A DNA stretch of 64,000 nt from the NCBI RefSeq assembly GCF_000830005.1, contig NZ_CP010407.1, positions 6,522,001 through 6,586,000 on the forward strand, written 5' to 3'. Both the position numbers and the translations under genes were made by a program. Positions 17,215 through 25,361 of this stretch are shown here, piece after piece. Below the pieces are notes generated by a model that saw only the letters and a list, made by a program, of their open reading frames with translations, was not told the DNA's origin and searched no databases. How positions within the stretch are numbered: the first letter of the stretch is position 1; the number at the start of each line of letters is the position of its first letter. This DNA is from Streptomyces vietnamensis (GTDB lineage Bacteria; Actinomycetota; Actinomycetes; Streptomycetales; Streptomycetaceae).

Positions 17215-18056
17215 GGTGCTCCTCGCATCTCCCGCAACAGACTCACGGACTCCTCGAAGGACAGAGCCTGTGCCCGCATCCTGGCATATCGCTTCTGGAG
17301 GATGCTGATCTCTTTTGCGTCGGCGATGAGGTGGGCGGCACGCTGTCCCTCGCAGTAGGCGTACCACTTGTTGTCCTGGGTCTCCAGGAGTTGCAAGGGA
17401 CCACCCATGCCCGCGTGGTGCCCGCGCGCCTGCGGCATGATCTGGACGTCGATGTTGCGCCGGGCGCAGATGTCGAGGATGTGTGCGGCCTGTTCGCGCA
17501 TGATCTCTGATCCACCCGTCTGACGGCGCAGGACGTGCTCCTCGATGATGAAGCTGTAGATCGTGTGCGGGCGGTCCGTGAGTAGTTTCATGCGCTCGAC
17601 GCGGGCCGCGAGCTTCGACTCGATCTCGTCGTCTCCCAGGGCCGGAATCTGCTCGTCGAACAGTGTCTTCGCGTACGCCGGCGTCTGCAGCAGACCCGGG
17701 ACCAGCCGGTTCTCGTACGTGTAGAGGGTCGCCGCCGTGAGCTCCAGCTTCGCCCAGTGGCGGAACCACTTCGCGAGGCCCGGTGTCCGTAGCAAGTGCT
17801 TCGCCGCGCCCCGGATCACCCCGAACGCGTCGAGTACCTCCTCCGCCCGCTCCACGAAATCGGCGGACGGTAAACGCCGCCCCTGCTCGATCGAGGCGAT
17901 CGTCGGGACCGAGTACCCCACCAGCGGCGCGAACTGCTCCTGCGTGAGGCCGGCCCGTTTGCGGAAGGCCTTGACCACCTCCCCGAAGGCCTTCAGGCTG
18001 TCCGACGCCTCCGGTTCGCTTCCAACCGCGCCCTCGCCTGGCACCTCATCCGTCAC
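17211..18056 (-). CDS. Xre-family regulator with DUF5753 domain (WhiJ-type)
   Basis: 281 aa from GTG 18056 (GGAGG 8 bases upstream; preferred over an ATG 14 codons earlier). The Xre HTH is at about 20-75 (VVKAFRKRAGLTQEQFAPLV, then VPTIASIEQGRRLPSADF). The DUF5753 domain follows: YENRLVPGLLQTPAYAKTLF, FIIEEHVLRRQTGG, HHAGMGGPLQLLET. Codon 62 (Leu in RRLPSAD) is TTA at 17871-17873, so translation should need the bldA tRNA. ATGA overlap with the DUF397 gene; divergent from an HATPase gene. Confidence 0.93.
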   Translation of the reverse strand: MTDEVPGEGAVGSEPEASDSLKAFGEVVKAFRKRAGLTQEQFAPLVGYSVPTIASIEQGRRLPSADFVERAEEVLDAFGVIRGAAKHLLRTPGLAKWFRHWAKLELTAATLYTYENRLVPGLLQTPAYAKTLFDEQIPALGDDEIESKLAARVERMKLLTDRPHTIYSFIIEEHVLRRQTGGSEIMREQAAHILDICARRNIDVQIMPQARGHHAGMGGPLQLLETQDNKWYAYCEGQRAAHLIADAKEISILQKRYARMRAQALSFEESVSLLREMRGAP

Positions 18057-18137
18057 TCCGGCCACCTCCTGCACCCGTGCGCTCGCACATGAACGCACCC
18101 ATGCTCACGGGTAGTTACCGGTACCGTCCAGAGCGTG

Positions 18138-18166
18138 AACCCGTACGCTCTCGCAGCGTACGAGTT
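18138..18166. promoter_or_regulatory. Palindromic operator candidate between xre and HATPase genes
   Basis: AACcCGTACGCT (18138-18149), 5-base spacer, AGCGTACGaGTT (18155-18166): 11 of 12 positions match as an inverted repeat, with a perfect 8-base core. It is centred in the 152-base divergent intergenic region and is the best candidate site for the Xre/DUF397 pair. Confidence 0.6.
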
Positions 18167-18208
18167 TCTGACCTGGTAACCGACCCCCGGCGCCGTCACA
18201 TTGGCCCC

Positions 18209-18676
18209 ATGACCTCCCCCGTGACCCGCGAACCCGCCGTCACCGTACGTGTGTTCACCCAGCGCTTCAGCTCGACCCCGCGCGGCGCCCGTCTCGCCCG
18301 TCGGCTCGCTCTCCATCAACTCGACCGCTGGCGCCTCCCGTACGGCTCCGAGGCCTCGGACACCACCGGGCTGCTCGTCGCAGAGCTCGCAGCCAACGCC
18401 GTCACCCACGGCCGGGTGCCCGGGCGCGACTTCGAGCTGACGCTCTCGTACACGCCCGGGCGGCTGCTCCGTATCGACGTCTCCGACACCCGGGGCGAGC
18501 GGCGACCGGCCGCCGTCGCCCCGGGGCCCCTCGACGAGGGCGGCCGGGGCCTGCTCCTCGTCGAGGCGCTGGCCTCGCGGTGGGCGGTGCTCGACCGCGT
18601 ACCGGTCGGGAAGACCGTACGGGCCGAGCTCGACCTCAGCCCCGAAGGGCCTCGTACCCCGCCGGCCGGGTGGTGA
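18209..18676 (+). CDS. HATPase-domain (anti-sigma-like) regulatory protein
   Basis: The 155-aa protein has a GHKL ATPase core: N-box [22 protein letters not shown] and [14 protein letters not shown]. It resembles the RsbW-like/AbaA-associated ATP-binding proteins abundant in Streptomyces; the histidine-kinase phosphoacceptor is absent. ATG 18209 was chosen because the upstream frame contains the divergent promoter region. With the Xre and DUF397 genes it forms the typical three-gene WhiJ/AbaA-style set. Its last 41 bases overlap the 3' end of the convergent EF-G-like gene. Confidence 0.85.
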   Translation: MTSPVTREPAVTVRVFTQRFSSTPRGARLARRLALHQLDRWRLPYGSEASDTTGLLVAELAANAVTHGRVPGRDFELTLSYTPGRLLRIDVSDTRGERRPAAVAPGPLDEGGRGLLLVEALASRWAVLDRVPVGKTVRAELDLSPEGPRTPPAGW

Positions 18677-20633
18677 AGGTGCCCCGGCCCTGGGTGCGGC
18701 CGCGGAGGCGGGACGCGTAGCCGAAGAGTTCGGCCAGCGGGACCGTCGCCGAGACCACCGCCGTACCGGAGCGGGTCGTCGAGTCGGTGACCCGGCCCCG
18801 GCGGGCCGCGAGGTCGCCGAGGACCGAGCCGACCGACTCGGCGGGGACGGTGACCGTCACCTCCGCCACCGGTTCGAGCAGGGTCATCACGCTCGCGCGG
18901 AGCGCCTCGCGCAGGGCGAAGCGGCCCGCCGTGCGGAACGCCATCTCCGAGGAGTCCTTCGGATGCGTCGCTCCGTCCGTGAGCGTGACCCGGACGCCCG
19001 TCACCGGGTGGCCGCCGAGGGGGCCCTCGACGAGGGCGTCCCGGCAGCCGGCCTCGACCGCGCGGACGTACTCCTGCGGGACGCGGCCGCCCGTGACGGT
19101 GGACACGAACGTGAACTCCTCTCCGTCCTGAGCGGGTTCGATGTCGATGACGACATGGGCGAACTGGCCCGCGCCGCCGTCCTGTTTGACGTGGCGGTAG
19201 AGGAGATCCGTGACGCCCTTCGTCACCGTCTCCCGGTACGCCACCTGCGGACGGCCGACCGTGACCTCGAGGCCCCGGTCGCGCCGCAGCTTCTCCACCG
19301 CGACCTCCAGGTGCAGTTCGCCGAGACCGGACAGGACGGTCTGGCCCGTCTCCGGGTCGGACCGGACCACGAGCGACGGGTCCTCCTCCGTCATCCGGGC
19401 CAGGGCCGACGCGAGCCGACCCGTGTCCGTGCTGCGGCGGGCCTCCACGGCGACCGAGACCACCGGGTCGGCGGTCGTCGGCGGTTCGAGGACGACCGGC
19501 GCGTCCGGGGCGCACAGCGTCGCCCCGGCGCGGGCGGACTTCGGCCCGACGACGGCGACGATGTCGCCGGCGCGCGCCTCGTCCACCTCCGTCGCCCGGT
19601 CGGCCTGGACGCGCAGGATGCGGGCGATCCGTTCCGTACGGCCTGCGGTGGCGTCGAGCACGGTGTCCCCCTTCCCGATCGTGCCCGCGTAGACGCGGAG
19701 GTAGGTCATGCGGCCGGTGGCGGTCGCGTTCACCTTGAAGGCGAGCGCGGTGAACGGCGCCTCCGGGTCCGCCGGGACCTCGCCGCGTACGGGCGGCATG
19801 TCCGACGGGGCCGGGAGGTACGCGACGACGGCGTCGAGCAGCGGCTCGATGCCCCGGTTGCGGTACGCCGAGCCGCACAGGACGACCACGGCCTCGCCGG
19901 AGAGGGTGAGGTCGCGGAGGGCGCCCTTCAGCGTCCCGGCGGAGAGCGCCGCATCCGCGCAGAACTCCTCCAGGGCGCCGGGGTGCAGTTCCGCCACCGT
20001 CTCCTCCAGGCGTCGCCTGCGGTGCCGGGCCTCGTCCCGGAGCTCGTCGGGGACCTGCTGCTCGGTGTACGTGTCGGCGCCGTCGGCCCACACGTACGCC
20101 CGCATCGCGATCAGGTCCACGACGCCGGTGAAGCCGTCCTCGCGGCCGATGGGGAGCTGGACGGGGAGCGGGACCGTGCCCAGGCGGGTACGGATCGACT
20201 CCACGGCCGCGTCGAGTTCCGCGCCCGCCCGGTCCAGCTTGTTGACGAACGCGATCCTCGGGACGCCGTGCCGGTCGGCCTGGCGCCACACCGTCTCGCT
20301 CTGCGGTTCGACGCCCGCGACGGCGTCGAAGACGGCGACGGCGCCGTCGAGGACGCGCAGCGAACGCTCCACCTCGTCGGAGAAGTCGACGTGACCGGGC
20401 GTGTCGATCAGGTTGATGCGGTGGTCCGCCCAGTCGCAGCTGACGGCCGCCGCGAAGATGGTGATGCCCCGGTCCCGCTCCTGCGGGTCGAAGTCCGTGA
20501 CGGTCGTGCCGTCGTGGACCTCGCCGCGCTTGTGGGTGGCGCCGGTGAGGTAGAGGAAGCGCTCGGTGACGGTGGTCTTGCCGGCGTCGACGTGGGCGAG
20601 GATGCCGAGGTTGCGGACGCTGTGAGTACGCAT
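18636..20633 (-). CDS. Elongation factor G paralogue
   Basis: The 665-aa translational GTPase has G1 [10 protein letters not shown]2 RDRGITI, G3 DTPGHVDF and G4 NKLD. The EF-G domain IV signature [15 protein letters not shown] is well preserved, as is the C-terminal [17 protein letters not shown]. It is shorter than canonical FusA (about 700) and not in a str operon, so it is likely an accessory EF-G2. It might instead act as a ribosomal protection factor, but the EF-G domain IV motif argues for an EF-G-type role. A 380-base gene-free region lies upstream. Confidence 0.85.
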   Translation of the reverse strand: MRTHSVRNLGILAHVDAGKTTVTERFLYLTGATHKRGEVHDGTTVTDFDPQERDRGITIFAAAVSCDWADHRINLIDTPGHVDFSDEVERSLRVLDGAVAVFDAVAGVEPQSETVWRQADRHGVPRIAFVNKLDRAGAELDAAVESIRTRLGTVPLPVQLPIGREDGFTGVVDLIAMRAYVWADGADTYTEQQVPDELRDEARHRRRRLEETVAELHPGALEEFCADAALSAGTLKGALRDLTLSGEAVVVLCGSAYRNRGIEPLLDAVVAYLPAPSDMPPVRGEVPADPEAPFTALAFKVNATATGRMTYLRVYAGTIGKGDTVLDATAGRTERIARILRVQADRATEVDEARAGDIVAVVGPKSARAGATLCAPDAPVVLEPPTTADPVVSVAVEARRSTDTGRLASALARMTEEDPSLVVRSDPETGQTVLSGLGELHLEVAVEKLRRDRGLEVTVGRPQVAYRETVTKGVTDLLYRHVKQDGGAGQFAHVVIDIEPAQDGEEFTFVSTVTGGRVPQEYVRAVEAGCRDALVEGPLGGHPVTGVRVTLTDGATHPKDSSEMAFRTAGRFALREALRASVMTLLEPVAEVTVTVPAESVGSVLGDLAARRGRVTDSTTRSGTAVVSATVPLAELFGYASRLRGRTQGRGTFTTRPAGYEALRG

Positions 20634-21013
20634 GGTGGCGTGGGGCCTTTCGCTGCTGCGTGGAGAACGGGGCAGCGCGATTCCCGGACGGCGGTCAGGG
20701 GTGTGACGGCGTCACGGGCGGCGATGACGGGCGCGCAGCCGTCACCGCTCGGCGGAGGAGGCGAGGATCACGTCGTACCGGGCACGGGCGGACGACACGG
20801 CGGCGGCGTTACGGCAACGCACGGTCGTCTCCCCTCGGTCGGACGTCTCACGACGGCACACCGGTCGGTGCGCCGTGACGGGAGTGTAGGGAAGCGAACG
20901 GGCCGCGCGACACCGGTTTTTGGCTGCTTCTCACCTGATCCGCGGAAGCCCTCGGGTGCTTAATGGTGCTCCCGCGATGGGCGGGGTGGGACGGACGAGA
21001 ACACGGGGGACAC
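20634..21013. other. 380-base intergenic region between divergent EF-G and DUF6232 genes
   Basis: No ORF with coding character is visible. It holds an inverted repeat at 20853-20876 and presumably both divergent promoters. AT-richer words (GGTTTTTGGCTGCTTCTC; TGCTTAATGG) near 20920-20965 may belong to the DUF6232 promoter. Confidence 0.5.
20853..20876. promoter_or_regulatory. Inverted repeat upstream of the EF-G paralogue
   Basis: ACGGCACACCG-GT-CGGTGCGCCGT: 10 of 11 positions match. It is about 220 bases from the EF-G start and 140 from the DUF6232 start. Operator or structured 5' UTR; no regulator is assigned. Confidence 0.4.
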
Positions 21014-21730
21014 ATGGGAGACGTCGCGACACCGCCGCCGGGACCATCGCCCGAGGAGCCGCCGAGCGGGACGTCGCCGGGTCCGTCACGGAGCGGGACG
21101 TCGCCGGGTCCGTCACGGACCAGGGCGTCATCGGGTCCGGCGGCGGGGCCGGGGAAGGCGACACCGCCCCGGGCCGCTCCGCCGCTCCCCTCGGTGCCGC
21201 CGATGCCACCGATAACATCGAGGTCCCGCCGGAAACGCGTCCTCGATCTCCGGGTGCGCCGCCGGATGCTGTGGGTGGGCTCCGCGGCCTTCCCGCTGCA
21301 CAACATCGCCCGGGTCGAGGCGTACAAGGAGCAGCTCGGCGCGGGCGAGGTCCTCGTCCAACTCCTGAAGTGGCTCTTCGTGGCCGTGCTGCTCTACGCC
21401 GGAGTCAACTACGCCAGTGGAGGCGAGGCGCACATCGGGGACGGCAACCCCGTGCTTCTCGTCCTCCTGGTCGTCCTGGTCGGTTTCGCCGTCAAGGACC
21501 TGTTCCAGTCGAAGCCGGTGCTCGCCATCGACACGACCGGCGGCAGTACGGTGATCGTGACCCTGCCGAACATGGACCAGCTGCAGCAGATCGCCGGTCA
21601 GATCGTGAACGCGATCGACAACCCGGCGGCCGAGTTCGCGACGGTCGTGGAGCAGCACAACACCACGAACCACTTCGGTCCCGTCGTCAACATGCACGGC
21701 GGCCGGAAGAACCGGGGGATCAGCTGGTGA
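21014..21730 (+). CDS. DUF6232 family membrane-associated protein
   Basis: 238 aa from ATG 21014 (GGGGGA upstream). Residues 1-75 are Pro/Ser/Gly-rich and contain a nine-residue tandem duplication (SGTSPGPSR twice). The rest matches DUF6232 as I recall it: VRRRMLWVGSAAFPLHNIAR, two hydrophobic segments (LLKWLFVAVLLYAGVNY; NPVLLVLLVVLVGFAV), then AIDTTGGSTVIVTLPNMDQ with QIVNAIDNPAAEF. The pattern suggests a PH-like sensory or scaffold domain on the membrane. Function is unknown. Confidence 0.8.
   Translation: MGDVATPPPGPSPEEPPSGTSPGPSRSGTSPGPSRTRASSGPAAGPGKATPPRAAPPLPSVPPMPPITSRSRRKRVLDLRVRRRMLWVGSAAFPLHNIARVEAYKEQLGAGEVLVQLLKWLFVAVLLYAGVNYASGGEAHIGDGNPVLLVLLVVLVGFAVKDLFQSKPVLAIDTTGGSTVIVTLPNMDQLQQIAGQIVNAIDNPAAEFATVVEQHNTTNHFGPVVNMHGGRKNRGISW
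21065..21118. repeat. 27-base tandem duplication inside the DUF6232 gene
   Basis: Two identical 27-base units (21065-21091 and 21092-21118) beginning AGCGGGACGTCG encode SGTSPGPSR twice. Perfect identity suggests a recent slippage event in the disordered N-terminus; the frame is kept. Confidence 0.9.
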
Positions 21731-21752
21731 GCGACGCGTCGAGCCGGAACCG

Positions 21753-22163
21753 CTACGACACCGCCGGCTGGAGGAGGTCCCAGCGGTTTCCGTAGAGGTC
21801 CTCGAAGACGGCGACCGAGCCGTACGGCTCGTGGCGCGGCTCCTCCAGGAACTTCACGCCCGCCGCCGTCATGCGCTCGTGGTCGCCGGCGAAGTCCTCC
21901 GTGTGGAGGAAGAAGCCGACCCGGCCGCCGGTCTGGTTGCCGACCGAGGCCTCCTGCTCCTCGTTCTTGGCGCGGGCCAGGAGCAGCCCGGCGTTGCCGA
22001 GGCCGCCGACACCGGACGCGCCGCGCGGGCGGACGACGACCCAGCGGGTTCCGTCGCCCCGGTCGGTGTCCTCGACCAGGTCGAAGCCGACGGCGTCGGT
22101 GTAGAAGGCGATGGCCTCGTCGTAGTCACGGACGACGAGAGTGACGAGTGCGATGGACGGCAT
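21753..22163 (-). CDS. VOC-family (glyoxalase/bleomycin-resistance-like) protein
   Basis: The 136-aa vicinal-oxygen-chelate fold protein begins MPSIALVTLVVRDYDEAIAFY, with DRGDGTRWVVVRPRG in the middle, GRVGFFLHTEDFAGDHERM, then EEPRHEPYGSVAVFEDLYGNRWDLLQP. The C-terminal E-D-x-x-G-N-x-W/L-L is the classic VOC end. Metal site and substrate cannot be fixed. The ATG was chosen over an upstream open frame because homologous folds begin here. Confidence 0.88.
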   Translation of the reverse strand: MPSIALVTLVVRDYDEAIAFYTDAVGFDLVEDTDRGDGTRWVVVRPRGASGVGGLGNAGLLLARAKNEEQEASVGNQTGGRVGFFLHTEDFAGDHERMTAAGVKFLEEPRHEPYGSVAVFEDLYGNRWDLLQPAVS

Positions 22164-22302
22164 TTCCTCAACGTAATACGCGGAGGGGGAGGAACCCACC
22201 CGCGCCGACCCGCGTCGTCGTGCGGGATCACCCTTGTCGGTCGGGGGTGCGAACGAGGGTCCGGGGGAGGGGCGCACGAGGGTCGGCCCGAGGGTCCGGT
22301 CC

Positions 22303-22388
22303 CGCCCGGGCGCCTTTCCCGCGCGGAGCCTTCCTCGCCCGGCGTCTTCCCTGCGCGGAGCCTTCCTCGCCCGGCGCCTTCCCCGCGT
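22303..22388. repeat. Tandem 32/33-base repeat in intergenic DNA
   Basis: Units start CGCCCGG at 22303, 22336 and 22368 (the last one shortened) and share GCGCGGAGCCTTCCT and a CTTTCCC/CTTCCC stretch. They lie between the VOC and MerR genes. The whole gap, 22164-22427, shows no coding signal. Confidence 0.8.
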
Positions 22389-22427
22389 CGGTCGCGTCGG
22401 CCGACGCCCCGGGCCGTCGCGGCCTCG

Positions 22428-23108
22428 TCAGCGAGGGGCGGCCGGCGGGTTCGGAGCGGCTTCTTCGGGCGTGCGCGCCCACGCGGCCCGGCGGCGGGTC
22501 TCGTTCTCCTGGGCCATACGACGCAGCAGGGCCAGGACCGGTTCCAGCAGGAGGACGACGATGGCGGCGTGCTCGGCGAGCCTGAGCCGGTCCTCGGCGT
22601 CGTCGAGCTCCTCGAGCCGGTCGACGTCGAGCTTCGCGGCGGCCGCGGCCAGCTCGGCGTACGGCAGCAGGTCTCCGGTGTCGTACTCGATGCCGAGGCG
22701 GCTGAGGTCCATGAGGCTCGCGGCGAGTGCGCGGCGGTGCGGGGAGTCCGCGGAGACGTCCCAGCCCATGGCGCGTACGAGCTCGTCGACCCGCGGTGCC
22801 TGCTCGTCCACCGCGTCCGTCTCGGCGGCGTCGACGGGGGTCGGGAGCGCGTAGTGCACGACGCCGAGCGTGGCGAGCGGGTCGAGCGGCTCGTCGATCG
22901 CCGCGAGGACGTCGCGGGTGGCGGCGATGGACAGGCCGCCGCGGGCGGTCAGGGCGCGGATCAGGCGCAGGCGCTGGACGTGCTCGTCGCCGTACAGGGT
23001 CAGCGTGGCTCCGAGCGGGCGGCCGGGCGGCAGCAGACCTTCCCGCAGGTAGTACTTGATCGTTCCGACCGGCGTTCCGGACAGACGGCTCAGGTCAGAG
23101 ATCTTCAT
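22428..23108 (-). CDS. MerR-family regulator
   Basis: 226 aa from ATG 23108 (GAGAG 6 bases upstream; a GTG two codons earlier is possible). The MerR winged helix is at the N-terminus: MKISDLSRLSGTPVGTIKYY, LREGLLPPG, then DEHVQRLRLIRALTARGGLS. A long helical C-terminal domain follows with no Cys cluster, so a metal sensor is unlikely; it resembles drug/organic-ligand-sensing members. Divergent from a YhgE/Pip-like membrane protein with a perfect palindrome between, so it probably controls that exporter-like gene. Confidence 0.9.
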   Translation of the reverse strand: MKISDLSRLSGTPVGTIKYYLREGLLPPGRPLGATLTLYGDEHVQRLRLIRALTARGGLSIAATRDVLAAIDEPLDPLATLGVVHYALPTPVDAAETDAVDEQAPRVDELVRAMGWDVSADSPHRRALAASLMDLSRLGIEYDTGDLLPYAELAAAAAKLDVDRLEELDDAEDRLRLAEHAAIVVLLLEPVLALLRRMAQENETRRRAAWARTPEEAAPNPPAAPR

Positions 23109-23184
23109 GGGCACTCTCGCTCGACGCTCTTCGGGTGTGATCAGTCTCCCAGGCCCCCGAATGGACAGCTTCTCTGGATAGTGC

Positions 23185-23204
23185 CACTCTCTAGCTAGAG
23201 AGTG
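23185..23204. promoter_or_regulatory. Perfect 20-bp palindrome, probable MerR operator
   Basis: CACTCTCTAGCTAGAGAGTG is fully self-complementary. It lies between the MerR gene (start 23108) and the divergent membrane-protein gene (start 23264), where MerR-type sites normally sit in the promoter spacer. TAG-containing -10-like words (TCTAGT) follow at 23212-23217. Confidence 0.75.
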
Positions 23205-23263
23205 AAGGTTTCTAGTGTTGTCGCTGAGCAGCGACGACGCCCATCGAAGTGGGAGTCCCTGTC

Positions 23264-24631
23264 ATGTCCGAACCCACCCACCCGCTGCGCGTGAGCGCCC
23301 GAGGGCTGCTGCGCCGGCGCGGCGTGTGGCTGCCGTCGGCGGTGATCCTCGGCCTGCTGTCGTTCGTCCTGTCGCTGCTCTACCTGGGTGCCAACAACGA
23401 CCCGGTCGGCTCGACGAAGGACCTGCCGATCGCCCTGGTCAACGCGGACAAGGGCACCCAGGTGGCCGGGAAGCGGATCGATCTGGGCGCGCAGATCACC
23501 GCGCGGATCACCGGAGCGGCCGACCTGAAGGAGAAGGTCGACTGGCAGCAGGTCGACCGCCGTACCGCCGACGACCTGCTGGCCCGCGGCAAGGTGTTCG
23601 GCGCCCTCGTCATCCCCGACGACTTCTCCGCCTCCGTGGCCGCCCTCGCCGGGCCCGCGCAGCGCACGCCGCACCCGCCGACCATGACGGCCCTCACCAA
23701 CCCGGCCGCCGGAAGCTTCGGCTCCTCCATGGCCACCGAGATCAACCGCAAGGTCGTCGAGACGACCTCCGCGGAGGTGGGCAAGCAGCTGGGCCAGGCG
23801 GCCGCGCAGCGGGCGGCGCAGGCCGCGAAGGCACACGCCGCCACCGCCCCGGGCGCCGCCACCGCGCACACCGCCCCCGCGCCGGGTGCCGCCGCGCAGC
23901 TGACGATCGCCGACCCCGTGCACCTCTCCGTCCAGGAGGGGCACCCCCTCGGACAGCACAGCGGTCTCGGCCTGAGCGCCTTCTTCTACGCGCTCGTCCT
24001 CGTCCTCGGCGGCATGCTCGGCGCCAACGTCATCCACATGCAGGTGGACACCGCACTCGGTTACGCCGCCAGCGACAAGGGCCCCTTCCGCATCGTCAAG
24101 CCCGTCCAGCACGCCACCCGGCTGCACCACTTCCTGGTCTGCTCGGCGCTCATGGTCGTCCTGTCGATGCTGACCTCCGCGCTCGCCATGGCGGCGGCCG
24201 TCGGCGTCATCGGCATCGACGCCTCGAACCTGCCCATGCTGTGGCTCTTCGGAACCTGCGCCACGGCCGCCATGGGCATCACCGCGCTGGCCCTGCTCGC
24301 CGTCTTCGGCACCCCGGGCCCGCTCGTCTCCATGCTGGTCCTGATCGGTCTGGCCGTCCCGTCGGCCGGTGCCACCATCCCGATCCAGGCCCTCCCGGAC
24401 TTCTACCGTTTCCTGGCCGAGTTCGAACCGTTCCGGCAGGTCGTCGACGGCGTCCGGTCCATCCTCTACTTCGGGGCCCAGACCGACGCGGGGCTCGGCC
24501 GCGCCTGGACCATGGTCGCCATCGGCTTCGGCGCCTCGCTCGCCCTCGGCCTCGTCTTCACCCGCCTCTACGACCGCCGGGGCCTGCACCGCTCGACTCC
24601 CCACCTGGCGCAGCCGGTTCCCGTCGGCTGA
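23264..24631 (+). CDS. YhgE/Pip-like (ABC-2-type) membrane protein
   Basis: 455 aa from ATG 23264 (GGGAG upstream). One N-terminal membrane segment (LPSAVILGLLSFVLSLLYLG) precedes a large extracytoplasmic domain with the YhgE/Pip marks LPIALVNADKG and VFGALVIPDDFSASV, followed by an Ala-rich low-complexity stretch. Five or so C-terminal membrane segments follow. Such proteins resemble the permease part of ABC-2 exporters and are linked to drug or lipid export and phage infection. No ATPase gene is adjacent. It is probably regulated by the divergent MerR protein. Confidence 0.82.
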   Translation: MSEPTHPLRVSARGLLRRRGVWLPSAVILGLLSFVLSLLYLGANNDPVGSTKDLPIALVNADKGTQVAGKRIDLGAQITARITGAADLKEKVDWQQVDRRTADDLLARGKVFGALVIPDDFSASVAALAGPAQRTPHPPTMTALTNPAAGSFGSSMATEINRKVVETTSAEVGKQLGQAAAQRAAQAAKAHAATAPGAATAHTAPAPGAAAQLTIADPVHLSVQEGHPLGQHSGLGLSAFFYALVLVLGGMLGANVIHMQVDTALGYAASDKGPFRIVKPVQHATRLHHFLVCSALMVVLSMLTSALAMAAAVGVIGIDASNLPMLWLFGTCATAAMGITALALLAVFGTPGPLVSMLVLIGLAVPSAGATIPIQALPDFYRFLAEFEPFRQVVDGVRSILYFGAQTDAGLGRAWTMVAIGFGASLALGLVFTRLYDRRGLHRSTPHLAQPVPVG

Positions 24632-24664
24632 GTCCCGGGCGGCGACGGTGCGAGAATGCCCCGC

Positions 24665-25291
24665 ATGGACGCGCAGGAGTTCGACCGGCTCGCCGCCCGG
24701 GCGCGGGAACTCGCCGTGCCGGGGCGGCGACGGGTGCTCGGGATCGCCGGGGCGCCCGGTGCCGGGAAGTCCACGCTCGCCGCGCGGCTCGTCGCCCGGC
24801 TCGACGGGCTGGCCGTCCTCGTCCCCATGGACGGCTTCCACCTCGCTCAGGCCGAGTTGGAGCGACTCGGGCGGGCCGACAGGAAGGGCGCGCCCGACAC
24901 CTTCGACGCCGCCGGGTACGCCGCGCTCCTCGCCCGGCTCCGGGCCCCCGAACCCGGCACCACCGTCTACGCGCCCGCCTTCGACCGCTCCCTTGAGGAG
25001 CCGATCGCAGGGGCCGTGCCCGTACCGCCCGAAGTCCCGCTGGTCGTGACGGAGGGGAACTACCTCCTCCACGACGAGGGCGCCTGGTCCGCCGTCCTGC
25101 CCCTCCTCGACGAGGCCTGGTACCTGGAGCTGGACGCCCGCCGCCGTGTTCCCCGGCTCGTCGAGCGGCACGTCCGCTTCGGCAAGGACCGGGACCGCGC
25201 CGAGCGCTGGGTGCGCGACTCCGACGAGGTCAACGCCCGCCTGGTGGCCCGCGGCCGGGACCGCGCCCACCTCGTCGTACCGATGTCGTAG
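24665..25291 (+). CDS. Nucleoside/nucleotide kinase-family P-loop protein
   Basis: The 208-aa uridine-kinase/phosphoribulokinase-like protein has Walker A GIAGAPGAGKSTLAARL, VPMDGFHLAQAEL (substrate-binding DGFH), ADRKGAPDTFDAAGY, YAPAFDRSLEEP, VVTEGNYLL (Walker B-like) and an Arg-rich lid (RRVPRLVERHVRFGKDRDRAERWV). The DGFH motif is shared with pantothenate kinase-like and fructose-transport-associated kinases; the substrate is unknown. GAGAAT sits 7 bases before this ATG, consistent with a leaderless start. Confidence 0.88.
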   Translation: MDAQEFDRLAARARELAVPGRRRVLGIAGAPGAGKSTLAARLVARLDGLAVLVPMDGFHLAQAELERLGRADRKGAPDTFDAAGYAALLARLRAPEPGTTVYAPAFDRSLEEPIAGAVPVPPEVPLVVTEGNYLLHDEGAWSAVLPLLDEAWYLELDARRRVPRLVERHVRFGKDRDRAERWVRDSDEVNARLVARGRDRAHLVVPMS

Positions 25292-25317
25292 CGGTCCGGC
25301 AGGATGATCCGGACCGC
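25291..25317 (+). terminator. Hairpin after the kinase gene
   Basis: GCGGTCCGG (25291-25299) and CCGGACCGC (25309-25317) form a perfect 9-bp stem with a 9-base loop, touching the kinase stop codon. It should separate the kinase from the secreted protein gene that follows. Confidence 0.65.
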
Positions 25318-25361
25318 CGGGCTCCGGCGGGTCGCAGGCTTACCCGTTTTTGGGGGGATTT

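Noticed and set aside
18636..20633. Tetracycline resistance (TetM/OtrA) call
   Set aside because: The domain IV motif [10 protein letters not shown] and the overall motif spacing are EF-G-like. No resistance context is present.
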